Source: CAXQUZ01 sp942491145
Lineage (GTDB): Bacteria > Myxococcota_A > UBA796 > UBA2385
Reading direction: 5' to 3'
Length of the DNA: 64,000 bases
Assembly: GCA_942491145.1 (NCBI GenBank)
Contig: CALOBC010000058.1
Location: forward strand, 186,001 to 250,000
Positions 56,127 through 64,000 of this stretch are shown here, in pieces. Positions within the stretch are counted from its first letter, which is position 1. The number at the start of each line of letters is the position of its first letter. The translations under genes and the position numbers were made by a program. Under the pieces are notes generated by a model. That model saw nothing but the letters and a program-made list of their open reading frames with translations, was not told the DNA's origin and did no database searches.

Positions 56127-56291
56127 TGCAGGCCAGCCGGTGGGAGGGGGGCAAGGACGGGTGGAAGCATGTCCCGCAGCCCGGAGGGCGTCAACTTGCG
56201 GTCGGTGCCAAACCGTCGTCTGCAGAATGGGCACGAGGGCCGAGGGGGCGGTTAGTCGGCGGACCGCAGCGCCCCCCTGGACGGACCGACC

Positions 56292-59200
56292 ATGCCCGCA
56301 CGCACCGACATCCGCACCATTCTCGTCATTGGATCTGGCCCGATCGTCATCGGTCAGGCCTGCGAATTCGACTACTCAGGCTGCCAAGCTTGCAAGGTCC
56401 TTCGCTCACTCGGGTACCGAGTGATCCTGCTCAACAGCAATCCTGCCACCATCATGACCGATCCCGGCATGGCGGATGTCACCTACATCGAGCCCCTGAC
56501 GCTCGAGTTTGCCCGCCAGGTGATCGAGAAGGAGCGGCCGGACGCCCTGTTGCCGACAGTCGGTGGCCAGACCGCGCTCAACCTCGCCATGGAGCTGCAT
56601 GAGCAGGGCGTTCTTGAAGAGTTTGACGTCGAGCTGATCGGCGCCCGGCCCGAGAGCATCGCGGTGGCTGAGGATCGGCAGCTCTTCAAGCAGCGCATGA
56701 TCGAAGTGGGCCTCGGTGTCGCCCCCTCCGGCGTGGCCACCACCCTCGCCGAAGCCGAAGCGCTGCTGCCCGAGATTGGGCTGCCCGCCATCATTCGCCC
56801 GGGCTTCACCCTCGGTGGTGAAGGCGGCGGTGTGGCGTACAACCGCGAAGAGTTCCGCGAGATCGTGAGCCGGGGCCTGGATCTCTCGCCCATCTCCCAG
56901 ATCCTCGTCGAGCGCAGCATCTTGGGCTGGAAAGAGTACGAGCTCGAGGTCATGCGGGACGTTGCCGACAATGCCATCATCGTCTGCTCCATTGAGAACA
57001 TCGACGCCATGGGCGTTCACACCGGCGACTCTGCCACTGTGGCCCCGGCCCAGACCCTCAGCGATCGGGAGTACCAGACCCTCCGCGATCAAGCGCTGCT
57101 GGTCATGCGGGCGGTGGGTGTCGAGACCGGTGGGTCCAACGTCCAGTTTGCGGTGAACCCCAAGGACGGCGACATCATCGTCATCGAGATGAACCCACGG
57201 GTGAGCCGCAGCTCCGCGCTGGCCAGCAAAGCGACGGGCTTTCCCATCGCCAAGATCGCGGCCCAGCTCGCCGTGGGCATGCGCCTGGACGAGATCTCCA
57301 ACGACATCACCGAGAAGACGCCGGCCTGCTTCGAGCCCACCCTCGACTACGTCGTGGTGAAGATCCCCCGCTGGAACTTCGAGAAGTTCCCCGGTGCCGA
57401 CCGCACCCTGGGCACGTCGATGAAGTCCGTGGGCGAGGTGATGGGGCTGGGCGGCACCTTCGCTGAAGCGCTGCTCAAGGCCATCTCCAGCTTGGAGGGT
57501 GGCTACGCCGACGCCCGGGGTTGGACGGATCAGCAGCTCCGCGAGAAGATGGCCATCCCGACGCCGGACCGCCTGCCGGCCGTGTTTGAGGGGCTTCGCC
57601 GGGGCTTTGACGCCACCGCGATCCACGACCTCACCCGCTACGACCGCTGGTTCCTGTTCGAGATGCAGGACATCGTGGCGGCCGAACAAGCCCTCCACGG
57701 GCGCTTTCTCTCCGACGTGGGTGCCACCGAGCTGCTGCGGGCCAAGCGCCTGGGCATGTCCGATGTGCACCTCGCGGCCATCTTCGCCACGACCGAAGAT
57801 GCGGTGCTCGCACGGCGCCTCGATGACGGCACCGACGCGGTCTTCAAGCGGGTCGACACCTGCGCGGCCGAATTCGAGAGCAACACCCCTTACCTCTACA
57901 GCACCTACGAAAAAGAGGACGAGGCAGGCGACGCAGATGTCGATCGGGTCGTCATTCTCGGCAATGGTCCCAACCGCATTGGGCAAGGCTTGGAATTCGA
58001 CTATTGCTGCTGCCACGCTGCCTTCGCCGTCCAGGACGAAGGCCTGTGCAGTGTCATGGTCAACTGCAACCCCGAGACCGTGTCCACCGACTACGACACG
58101 TCCGACAAGCTCTACTTTGAGCCCATCACCGGCGAGCATGTGGGCAATGTGCTGCGGCGCGAGAAGCCCCGCGGCGTCATCCTTCAGTTCGGCGGCCAGA
58201 CCCCGCTCAAGCTGTCGCACCGCATCGGCCCCATCCTGGGCACCAGCGCCGATGCCATCGACCTGTGTGAGGACCGGGAGCGGTTCAACAGCCTGTTGAC
58301 CGAGCTGGGCATTCGCCAGCCGGAGGGGGCCATGGCCTCGGGTCGGGCTGAAGCGGAGCTCGCCCAGGCACGCCTCGGCTACCCGATCTTGGTGCGTCCT
58401 TCGTATGTGTTGGGCGGCCGGGCCATGGCCATTTGCTACGACCAGCGGGACTTCCAGAACGCCCTCGACGAGGCGCTGGAAGTCAGCGAAGACCACCCAG
58501 TGCTGCTGGACCGCTTCCTCTCGGGCGCGATCGAATACGACGTGGACGCGCTGTGCGACGGCAAAGACGTCTACATCGCCGGCGTGATGGAGCACATCGA
58601 AGAGGCGGGAGTCCACTCAGGGGACTCGGCCTGTGTGCTGCCCCCCGTGGCCCTCGGTGCCGAGCAGCGCGCCGAGATGATCGATGTGGTGCAGCGTGTC
58701 GCACTGCGCCTGGGCGTGATTGGGCTGGTCAACGTCCAGTTTGCGGTCCAGGCGGGCAAGGTCTATGTGCTCGAGGTCAACCCCCGGGCGTCCCGGACCG
58801 TGCCGTACGTGTCCAAGGCCACCAACGTGCCCTTGGCCAAGATTGCGACCCAGCTGTGCCTCGGCCGCACCCTCGCTGAGTTGGGCCCCCTGACCCCTCG
58901 TGGTGAGGGTTACTACTTCATCAAGGCGCCGGTGTTTCCGTGGAGCCGGTTCACGGTGGACGACGTCGTGCTCGGCCCCGAGATGCACAGCACGGGTGAG
59001 GTGATGGGGGTCGGCCGCAGCTTCGGCGAGGCGTATGCCAAGGCGCTCATCGGCGCGGGCCTCAAGCTGCCGGCCTCGGGCACGGTCTTCCTCAGCCTGC
59101 GGGATGGCGACAAGGGCGCGCTCAAGCTGATTGGCGGCGAGCTGCACGCCTTGGGCTACCGGCTGATGGCCACCGGCGGCACCCACGCGGAGCTCGAGCG

Positions 59201-59474
59201 ACACGGCATCCCGGCTCGCCGCGTGTACAAGGTGCGCGAGGGCCGGCCGGACATTGTGGACCATGTCCGCAATCGCGAAGTCCAGCTCATGATCAACACG
59301 CCCAGCGGCCGCAAGGGGGTCTACGATGAGGCCGCGATGCGCCTTGCAGGACTGCGCTTCGGGGTGCCCTGCATCACGACGCTCCGAGCGGCAGAAGTGG
59401 TGGTCTCGGCGCTGCGGGCCATTCGCCAGAATGACCTGAAGGTCGTCAGCATGCAGGACGCGGCCTGGACATGA
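56292..59474 (+). CDS. carB: carbamoyl-phosphate synthase large subunit
   Basis: A 1060-residue synthetase with the internal duplication of the family: two ATP-grasp halves, the first opening LVIGSGPIVIGQACEFDYSG and the second VVILGNGPNRIGQGLEFDYC. ATP-site segments such as RPGFTLGGEGGG and EMNPRVSRSSALASKATG in half one have counterparts RPSYVLGGRAM and EVNPRASRTVPYVSK in half two. The C-terminal ~130 residues are the MGS-like regulatory domain (YRLMATGGTHAELERHG). It uses ammonia from CarA, bicarbonate and two ATP. Its stop overlaps the next ATG. Confidence 0.97.
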   Translation: MPARTDIRTILVIGSGPIVIGQACEFDYSGCQACKVLRSLGYRVILLNSNPATIMTDPGMADVTYIEPLTLEFARQVIEKERPDALLPTVGGQTALNLAMELHEQGVLEEFDVELIGARPESIAVAEDRQLFKQRMIEVGLGVAPSGVATTLAEAEALLPEIGLPAIIRPGFTLGGEGGGVAYNREEFREIVSRGLDLSPISQILVERSILGWKEYELEVMRDVADNAIIVCSIENIDAMGVHTGDSATVAPAQTLSDREYQTLRDQALLVMRAVGVETGGSNVQFAVNPKDGDIIVIEMNPRVSRSSALASKATGFPIAKIAAQLAVGMRLDEISNDITEKTPACFEPTLDYVVVKIPRWNFEKFPGADRTLGTSMKSVGEVMGLGGTFAEALLKAISSLEGGYADARGWTDQQLREKMAIPTPDRLPAVFEGLRRGFDATAIHDLTRYDRWFLFEMQDIVAAEQALHGRFLSDVGATELLRAKRLGMSDVHLAAIFATTEDAVLARRLDDGTDAVFKRVDTCAAEFESNTPYLYSTYEKEDEAGDADVDRVVILGNGPNRIGQGLEFDYCCCHAAFAVQDEGLCSVMVNCNPETVSTDYDTSDKLYFEPITGEHVGNVLRREKPRGVILQFGGQTPLKLSHRIGPILGTSADAIDLCEDRERFNSLLTELGIRQPEGAMASGRAEAELAQARLGYPILVRPSYVLGGRAMAICYDQRDFQNALDEALEVSEDHPVLLDRFLSGAIEYDVDALCDGKDVYIAGVMEHIEEAGVHSGDSACVLPPVALGAEQRAEMIDVVQRVALRLGVIGLVNVQFAVQAGKVYVLEVNPRASRTVPYVSKATNVPLAKIATQLCLGRTLAELGPLTPRGEGYYFIKAPVFPWSRFTVDDVVLGPEMHSTGEVMGVGRSFGEAYAKALIGAGLKLPASGTVFLSLRDGDKGALKLIGGELHALGYRLMATGGTHAELERHGIPARRVYKVREGRPDIVDHVRNREVQLMINTPSGRKGVYDEAAMRLAGLRFGVPCITTLRAAEVVVSALRAIRQNDLKVVSMQDAAWT

Positions 59475-60109
59475 GCACGCCTCGCACCCTCATCGTGGGG
59501 GATGTGCACGGGTGCGCGGTGGAGCTTCAGGCGCTGCTCGCGGTGGCGGCGCCCACCCGGCTGGTGCTGGTGGGCGACCTGTTCACCAAAGGGCCGGACC
59601 CTGTGGGCGTGTGGCAGACTATCCAAGATCGTGATGCCGGCGCTGTCTTGGGCAACCATGACCACGCGCTGAACCGCAACCCGGCATGGAGCAAGGCCCT
59701 CGGTCTGCCCCGCGCTGCCCAAGCCTGGATGGCCGCGCTCCCGCTGTGGCTGGACCTCCCAGAGCATGGTGTGGTGGTGGTCCATGGCGGGCTGCATCCC
59801 ACCGAGGGAAAGCCCGCCACAGGGCGGCGTCTGGCGACCACCCTGCGCCGCTGGCCCGATGACCAGGACCGCACCCACCCCTTCTGGTGGCAGTGCTACA
59901 CCGGGGCCGAGCTGGTCGTGTATGGCCACGACGCCGTGCGGGGCTTGCAGGACCACCGTCCGCGCACGCTGGGGCTGGACACCGGCTGTGTGTACGGTGG
60001 CCGCTTGACCGGCTGGGTTGTCGAGACGGGCGAGATCGTCAGTGTTCCTGCTGCTCGTGCTTATGTCCCGCCCGGTCCGCCACCCGAGTCCAAGCCGGGC
60101 CGTCGCTGA
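59471..60109 (+). CDS. calcineurin-like metallophosphatase (PrpE/ApaH-like)
   Basis: A 212-residue enzyme with the full metal-site set: GDVHG, GDLFTKGPD, GNHD, VHGG and YGHD, in the order of protein phosphatase/diadenosine tetraphosphatase-like phosphoesterases. It may hydrolyse Ap4A or phosphoproteins. The ATG overlaps the carB stop (ATGA), so they are cotranslated, although no pathway link is evident. The last 25 residues are Pro-rich. Confidence 0.9.
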   Translation: MSTPRTLIVGDVHGCAVELQALLAVAAPTRLVLVGDLFTKGPDPVGVWQTIQDRDAGAVLGNHDHALNRNPAWSKALGLPRAAQAWMAALPLWLDLPEHGVVVVHGGLHPTEGKPATGRRLATTLRRWPDDQDRTHPFWWQCYTGAELVVYGHDAVRGLQDHRPRTLGLDTGCVYGGRLTGWVVETGEIVSVPAARAYVPPGPPPESKPGRR

Positions 60110-60147
60110 GTCGGAGGTCGCTGAGCCGGGGTCTCGGCGTCGGGGCC

Positions 60148-61449
60148 TCAGATGACGGTGGTGTCTTCGACAGCCAGCCAGTCTTCCAAGCGCAGGGCCC
60201 AGTCCCGCAAGCCGAGGTTGCGGCTGCCCTCCAGCTCGGCATGCAGCTGGAGCAGGGCTTGGGCGGCGCCGCCCGGGTCACTCGTTCGCATTGCCAGCAC
60301 CGCGGCGATGGCGCTCGCGTCCGCCCGCAGGCTGACCTTGGCGCCCGTGCGGGCCCGAGAGGCGAGGTAGGCCCACCGGTTGGGCACGTTGACGTCCACG
60401 GCTTGCAGCAGCTGAGCCTGGAGCACCAGATCCCGGGCGCCCGCCTTCTCGGCGATGTGGCGGGCCTCACTCGCGTGGAAGCGCAGTGCGTCACGGGGAC
60501 CCTCAAACAGGAGGGTCATTGCGGCGTGCAGGTGGGCCGTGGCGGCTTCGGCGACCGACGGGAGGGCCGGCGTGGCCAGCGTGCGGGTCTGGGCTGCCCG
60601 GGCGGCGTCCGGGTCGCAGCGGGAGTAGGCGAGCCGGGCTTCCAAGACGACGGCCCGGGAGGCCGGGCGGATGGGGGAGGGGACGGACTGGAGCAAGCCG
60701 GCCGCGGTGGGGTGTTCAGCGCACCACGCCGACAAGCGCAGCGCCGCCGCCCACCACCGGGCCAAGAGGTCATCGGCATCGAAGCTGTCGAGATCGGCCA
60801 GCTCGCCGTGGGTGCGCCGCAGCAAGTGGCGGGCCCGCTCGGGGGCGCCCCGGTCCAGCGACAGGTGGGCTTGGAGCACATGCAGACCCAGGCGCACGGC
60901 CCGCGCCGCGCGGGTGCGGGGAAGATGGGAAAGGGCCACCAGTAGGTCATCTTGGGCGGCGCCAGCGTCGTCGAGGGCCCGGGATGCCCGCGCGCGCAGC
61001 AGTCGGATGCGGGCTGCGGACAGCGGCCGGTTGGCGGCGTGCACCAGCGCCCGGTCGGCCTTGTCGGCGATGGCCCGGGCGTCCCCCTGGGCGGCGTGCA
61101 GCTCGAGTGCGGCCAGGGCAGCGTCGAGGGGGGCGTCTTGGTTGACCGAGAGCTGCGCGGCGGCCCGGGCCACAGCGACGGCCGCGGTGGCATCGTCCAC
61201 CAACCCCAGCTGCAGGGAGGCTTCCGTCCACAGGCGGGCGGCACGGGCACGCTGGGCCGCAGGGGCGCCGGGATCGACGGCCACGCCGCGCCACGCCTGG
61301 GCTGCAGCATCGAGCTTGCCTTGGCGCACACGCAGCCACCCGTCGAGAACCCGGGCGTGTGCGTGGTCGGCTGGTGTGCAGGCCCGCCGCCGAAACTGGT
61401 CCAGCAGCGCAGCACGGGGGGCCGCCCGACGGTTGCGCAGGGAGTCCAT
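60148..61449 (-). CDS. helical-repeat (TPR-like) protein, possibly truncated
   Basis: A 433-residue all-helical, Ala/Arg/Leu-rich protein with repeated ~35-40-residue helix pairs (HARVLDGWLRVRQGKLDAAA, ADKADRALVHAANRPLSAAR). It resembles the C-terminal solenoid of large regulators such as AAA- or kinase-linked TPR proteins. The ATG at 61449 has no Shine-Dalgarno, and the solenoid begins at once without an N-terminal domain. The next 0.5 kb upstream belongs to a compositionally different segment. The gene may therefore be the surviving 3' part of a longer one cut at ~61.45 kb. Confidence 0.65.
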   Translation of the reverse strand: MDSLRNRRAAPRAALLDQFRRRACTPADHAHARVLDGWLRVRQGKLDAAAQAWRGVAVDPGAPAAQRARAARLWTEASLQLGLVDDATAAVAVARAAAQLSVNQDAPLDAALAALELHAAQGDARAIADKADRALVHAANRPLSAARIRLLRARASRALDDAGAAQDDLLVALSHLPRTRAARAVRLGLHVLQAHLSLDRGAPERARHLLRRTHGELADLDSFDADDLLARWWAAALRLSAWCAEHPTAAGLLQSVPSPIRPASRAVVLEARLAYSRCDPDAARAAQTRTLATPALPSVAEAATAHLHAAMTLLFEGPRDALRFHASEARHIAEKAGARDLVLQAQLLQAVDVNVPNRWAYLASRARTGAKVSLRADASAIAAVLAMRTSDPGGAAQALLQLHAELEGSRNLGLRDWALRLEDWLAVEDTTVI

Positions 61450-61640
61450 GCCCGTGCTCGGCCTGGTCGTCGATCAACACCCGCAGCAACCCAACGACCC
61501 GCGGCCGGCTACCATGCCCCGTCTACCGGTCGTCCAGCTTCCGGCCCGCCTGGCTACAGATCGGCCAACCCCTCGAAACCGATCCGCTCGGCCACCATGA
61601 GCCCCGACGCGAGCAGCGGGATGACGTACCCATCGGCAGT
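61450..61640. other. junction between chromosomal genes and phage-like segment
   Basis: About 190 bp upstream of the TPR-like gene. No convincing gene, tRNA, attachment repeat or integrase is seen. To the left genes resemble the rest of the window; to the right all are short, minus-strand and overlapping. One frame gives RVLIDDQAEHGHGL just before 61449, which could be a remnant of the lost N-terminus of the TPR-like protein. Confidence 0.35.
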
Positions 61641-61823
61641 CTACCCGGCCACGTCGACCCGTGCGACCAGGACGAACCATGTCGCGCCGTCCCCCCGAGG
61701 ATCCTCGACCACCCCGTCCACCTGATCGTTAGAGGGGCAGATACGCCTCCACCGCCTCCACCGCCGTCCATCCGTTCGACGCCCGACCCTGACCGCGAGC
61801 TCTACCACGTCACCATCGTCCAT
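61641..61823 (-). CDS. small protein, phage-like segment
   Basis: A 60-residue frame with a strong ribosome-binding site (GGGAGGT, 6-nt gap to ATG 61823). It starts MDDGDVVELAVRVGRRTD, passes through an Arg/Trp-rich stretch (RRWRRWRR), and ends EDPRGDGATWFVLVARVDVAG. The middle has poorer codon-position bias than both ends. Another frame there reads WTAVEAVEAYLPL with all-GC third positions, so a frameshift in gene or sequence is possible. Function unknown. Confidence 0.4.
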   Translation of the reverse strand: MDDGDVVELAVRVGRRTDGRRWRRWRRICPSNDQVDGVVEDPRGDGATWFVLVARVDVAG

Positions 61824-61864
61824 CTCGTTACCTCCCACTAGTTGAAACCGGCCACCATGCCCGG

Positions 61865-61972
61865 TCATTGTCCGCACTCTTCGCACTCTGCCCACTCATC
61901 AGCCCCACGAATCTCCCACCCGCAGACCTCGCAGACCACCGGCCCGCCCGCACGCGTCTCGCGCACCGGCAC
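61865..61972 (-). CDS. possible zinc-ribbon micropeptide
   Basis: A 35-residue frame from a GTG, carrying two CxxC pairs: VCEVCGWEIRG and ECEECGQ at the C-terminus, spaced like a small zinc ribbon. Such tiny zinc-binding proteins are common in phage genomes. The GTG has no close Shine-Dalgarno (GGGGAGG is 17 nt away), and a competing frame starts at an ATG right behind that site. The case rests only on the cysteine pattern. Confidence 0.35.
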   Translation of the reverse strand: MPVRETRAGGPVVCEVCGWEIRGADEWAECEECGQ

Positions 61973-62149
61973 CGACGACCGCCACCATGCCTCCCCGATC
62001 CTGCCCGCTCATTGCTCCTATCCCTTTCCCGTTGTCGCAGCGCCGACCATCGACCTGCCTGTCTAGGGTCGACCGGAACCGATCGCCCCGAGTACCACAA
62101 TCGCCACCAGGCGAGCCACCAGGGCCAGGCCCCACCGAGCTGCGCCGCA
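61973..62149 (-). other. short gap after the GP88-like gene
   Basis: No clear gene. Directly after the GP88-like stop the same frame continues for 28 codons as a membrane-helix-like string (WGLALVARLVAIVVLGAIG) with GC-rich third positions but no ATG. A second frame opens with ATG overlapping the stop (TGATG) and is Gly/Arg-rich. Either could be a tiny gene. Confidence 0.3.
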
Positions 62150-63076
62150 TCATTGCCCAACCGCCACCACAAACGGCGAATCAGCGGAGAGCGTCCCTTT
62201 TTTGCGACGAAGGACCACCGCCACCCCCCGCGGATCCGAATACCGCCGATCGTGCTCGTCTCCGTCGATCGTCGGCAGCCCCAACACTTCCGCCGGAATC
62301 GGCCGCTTAGTACCGTCCCGCCGCTTACCCCCGCGGGTCGACACCACCACCGCCACATTTCGACCGATTGCCACAGCGTCGCGCACCGCTCGAGCCGTCG
62401 ACCGCTCAGAAAAAGAGTAGGTGAGCGAATAGGACGCTGGGATCGTCGCCGCGGGACGTGAGCTAACAGGGTGCTTTGTGTAATCGTAGAACGCCACCGC
62501 GCCGCCCCATCGTGTCCAGAACCACGCGGGTAAGATCCGCTCCCATCGCAGATCCGAGTAGGCGTTCGGCCGCAACGCAACCCGGCCGAACTCGATTACC
62601 CCTTCGTCCAGTTCAGCAACCATAAGAACGAGCGCCGCGCCAGCCTCCCGCGTCACGAACCGTGACCGCGCCCGCCGGACTGCTTGCACCAGCCCGAACC
62701 CGCCATTGCCCGCGTCCCCAACGCACCCCGCGAAGCACTCGCCCCGGAACGCGCACAACTCGACGCCCGACCGGTCACCCGCGGACAAGGAAAGAGAAAA
62801 CGCCGGTCGATCATCCCCACCAGCCAAAGCAAGCTTATCCGTCGCCCCCGGAGGAGAGAGCAACCGCCGATGAGCGGAAAGGTAGACCCGCTCCCCACCG
62901 GCCGAGTACCAACCCCGTGCGCGGTGCCCGTTGTACCGGCCGACCGCCCACCGCCGCAGCCCCCGCGGGACCGGAGCTCCAGCCCGTACCGCCGCCCAAT
63001 CGTCAGCCCATCGGCCGACCTCGAGCGCCGCCACATCGGCCGACATCGCACGCTCAACCGCCGCCGGGCCGCTCAT
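62150..63076 (-). CDS. GP88-like phage protein
   Basis: A 308-residue protein that looks like the GP88 family known from actinobacteriophages. The Cys-rich core is CAFRGECFAGC followed by GNGGFGLVQAVRRARSRFV. Then come the landmarks LRPNAYSDLRWERI, AFYDYTKHPV, SLTYSFSERS, VAVVVSTRGGKR and PTIDGDEHDRRYSDPRGVAV, in the order found in that family. The family's function is unknown; the cysteines may bind metal or an iron-sulfur cluster. The ATG at 63076 overlaps the upstream stop as ATGA, typical of phage gene packing. Assignment is by recall of the pattern. Confidence 0.72.
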   Translation of the reverse strand: MSGPAAVERAMSADVAALEVGRWADDWAAVRAGAPVPRGLRRWAVGRYNGHRARGWYSAGGERVYLSAHRRLLSPPGATDKLALAGGDDRPAFSLSLSAGDRSGVELCAFRGECFAGCVGDAGNGGFGLVQAVRRARSRFVTREAGAALVLMVAELDEGVIEFGRVALRPNAYSDLRWERILPAWFWTRWGGAVAFYDYTKHPVSSRPAATIPASYSLTYSFSERSTARAVRDAVAIGRNVAVVVSTRGGKRRDGTKRPIPAEVLGLPTIDGDEHDRRYSDPRGVAVVLRRKKGTLSADSPFVVAVGQ

Positions 63077-63702
63077 GACGTCCACCGGAGGTTAGTCACA
63101 GCCAACTCGACTGCGTCAAGCAACCGACGGGCCCGCCGGTCGTCGTCACCGAGATAGCCGAAGTCCAGCTCGCGGGTCACGTACTCCTCAACCTCTCCGG
63201 CTATCTCCCACGACCAGTTCAACGAGTCCTGACCGTTCAAAGCCCGCAGGTTGGCGATCCCCGTCGCGTCGCACGCACCGAGGTACGCACCGACCGCCCG
63301 CTCAACACCGCCCGGCACGTCCCACGTCCGCTCTGACTTCCACGCCTCACCCTCGCCAGCATCCCACCGGCCTACGAACTCGACCGCGTCCCAGAACACT
63401 GCGCCGATGTCATCGAGCCGGAACCCGTCCGACTCCCAAACCGGGCCCGTCCACGGCTCGCCGTCCCCTCCGCAGTACTCGCCGTCCTCGTTGAGCATGT
63501 AGAGGCATGCCACGAACGGGCCGAAGGTCCGCAGAGAATCCACGTCGGCGTCGGTCACCGCCACGACCCACTCACGCCCGCCGTCGTCGCCGGGAATCCG
63601 AACCTCAAGAACCTCAGCCCCACCGCCCAGCGACGACAGACGCCCCTCCTGCCCCTCTCTATGTTCCGCAACCGATCCGGCCAACGAGCCGCCACACACC
63701 AA
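63073..63702 (-). CDS. acidic protein of unknown function, phage-like segment
   Basis: A 209-residue acidic, Trp-rich protein. The N-terminus is uncertain: GTG 63702 lacks a good site, while AGGAGGGG stands further in, ahead of a CTG. The body contains LEVRIPGDDGGREWVVAVTD, FVACLYMLNEDGEY and VFWDAVEFVGRWDAG. The C-terminal ~85 residues (TWDVPGGVERAVGAYLGACD onward) are similar to the truncated protein at the window edge, so this is one of a tandem pair. It overlaps the GP88-like gene by 4 nt. No known family. Confidence 0.65.
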   Translation of the reverse strand: MVCGGSLAGSVAEHREGQEGRLSSLGGGAEVLEVRIPGDDGGREWVVAVTDADVDSLRTFGPFVACLYMLNEDGEYCGGDGEPWTGPVWESDGFRLDDIGAVFWDAVEFVGRWDAGEGEAWKSERTWDVPGGVERAVGAYLGACDATGIANLRALNGQDSLNWSWEIAGEVEEYVTRELDFGYLGDDDRRARRLLDAVELAVTNLRWTS

Positions 63703-63736
63703 CCAGCATCGCTACCATCACACTTCTCCGGCCCAG

Positions 63737-64000
63737 TCATCGGATCCACCCCGCAGCCGTACGAACCACCGCGGACAGATGCTCCCACCGGCGCCCGCAC
63801 TCATCGTCGCCCAACGTCGCGCACTCCACACCGAACACGTCCGCCGCGTGCTCCGCCACTTCGTACACGATCGTCGTGTGATCGCCGCTCATGACGCAAT
63901 CCCGAACAGCCGCCAACGTCCCGGCCTGCTCGCACGCCTCGAGATAGGACGCCACCACCCGCTCGGTTGCCCCCGGACGATCCCACGTCGCCCGCGCCGC
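63737..64000 (-). CDS. acidic protein of unknown function, partial (runs off the window)
   Basis: The last 87 codons of a gene whose start lies beyond the window. It reads TWDRPGATERVVASYLEACEQ at the edge and ends HLSAVVRTAAGWIR. The pattern WDxPGxxERxVxxYLxACxxxG and the following helices match the C-terminal part of the protein at 63073-63702, so the two are tandem paralogues that probably arose by duplication. Function unknown. Confidence 0.65.
   Translation of the reverse strand, partial: AARATWDRPGATERVVASYLEACEQAGTLAAVRDCVMSGDHTTIVYEVAEHAADVFGVECATLGDDECGRRWEHLSAVVRTAAGWIR

Noticed and set aside
56406..58616. Long minus-strand frame opposite carB.
   Set aside because: carB is unmistakable on the plus strand; the frame is a third-position GC shadow.
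62122..62152. The GP88-like stop TGA as another selenocysteine codon.
   Set aside because: The following 28 codons end soon, match no GP88 extension I know, and I see no SECIS-like hairpin at the right distance.

Overview
The window is GC-rich DNA, roughly 70% G+C by eye. It is densely packed, with many ATGA or TGATG overlaps, and carries about fifty genes. Most look like the chromosome of a Gram-negative bacterium of the Myxococcota/Deltaproteobacteria kind. The reasons are an outer-membrane TonB receptor, lipobox lipoproteins, a periplasmic alpha-2-macroglobulin paired with PbpC, a eukaryote-like Ser/Thr kinase, and a lexA promoter carrying a close match to the LexA box described for Myxococcus. 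This lineage assignment is an inference. No rRNA, tRNA, CRISPR array or insertion sequence was seen.

Left part (0-15.7 kb): an amino-acid exporter (ThrE family) diverges from an Lrp-type regulator over a 17-bp palindrome. A polytopic membrane protein, a two-gene M16 peptidase operon (one catalytic, one degenerate), a small lipoprotein and a sulfatase-fold membrane enzyme follow. Then comes an NAD-linked formate dehydrogenase operon. Its catalytic subunit is read through an in-frame UGA as selenocysteine, with a bacterial SECIS hairpin starting 12 nt after the UGA. A GNAT acetyltransferase, a rhomboid protease and an exported protein of unknown role complete this part.

Middle (15.7-49.5 kb): lexA, an orphan histidine kinase and two GT-C-like membrane proteins run in one direction. 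They lead into a seven-gene MoxR cluster: a coiled-coil membrane protein, an exported metallopeptidase with repeats, a MoxR ATPase, a DUF58 protein, two von Willebrand A membrane proteins and a DUF4159 protein. This type of cluster is thought to act in envelope assembly or quality control. After purB (opposite strand) comes a thioester alpha-2-macroglobulin with penicillin-binding protein 1C, a periplasmic defence and repair pair. A Ser/Thr kinase, a membrane protein, a TonB receptor with an extra TPR domain, a lipoprotein and a GGQ release-factor-like protein follow.

Right part (49.5-61.4 kb): an AT-richer gap holds a perfect 16-bp LexA-type palindrome and two hairpins, flanked by small genes of unknown function. 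A HAD phosphatase, an exported Cys-rich protein, a divergent EF-G, carA and carB (separated by an opposite-strand lipoprotein), a metallophosphatase and a helical-repeat protein follow.

Right end (61.45-64.0 kb): the style changes. All genes lie on the minus strand, are short and overlap. One encodes a protein that looks like the GP88 family known mainly from actinobacteriophages, next to tandem paralogues of unknown function. This is a phage or other mobile segment, or possibly an assembly join.
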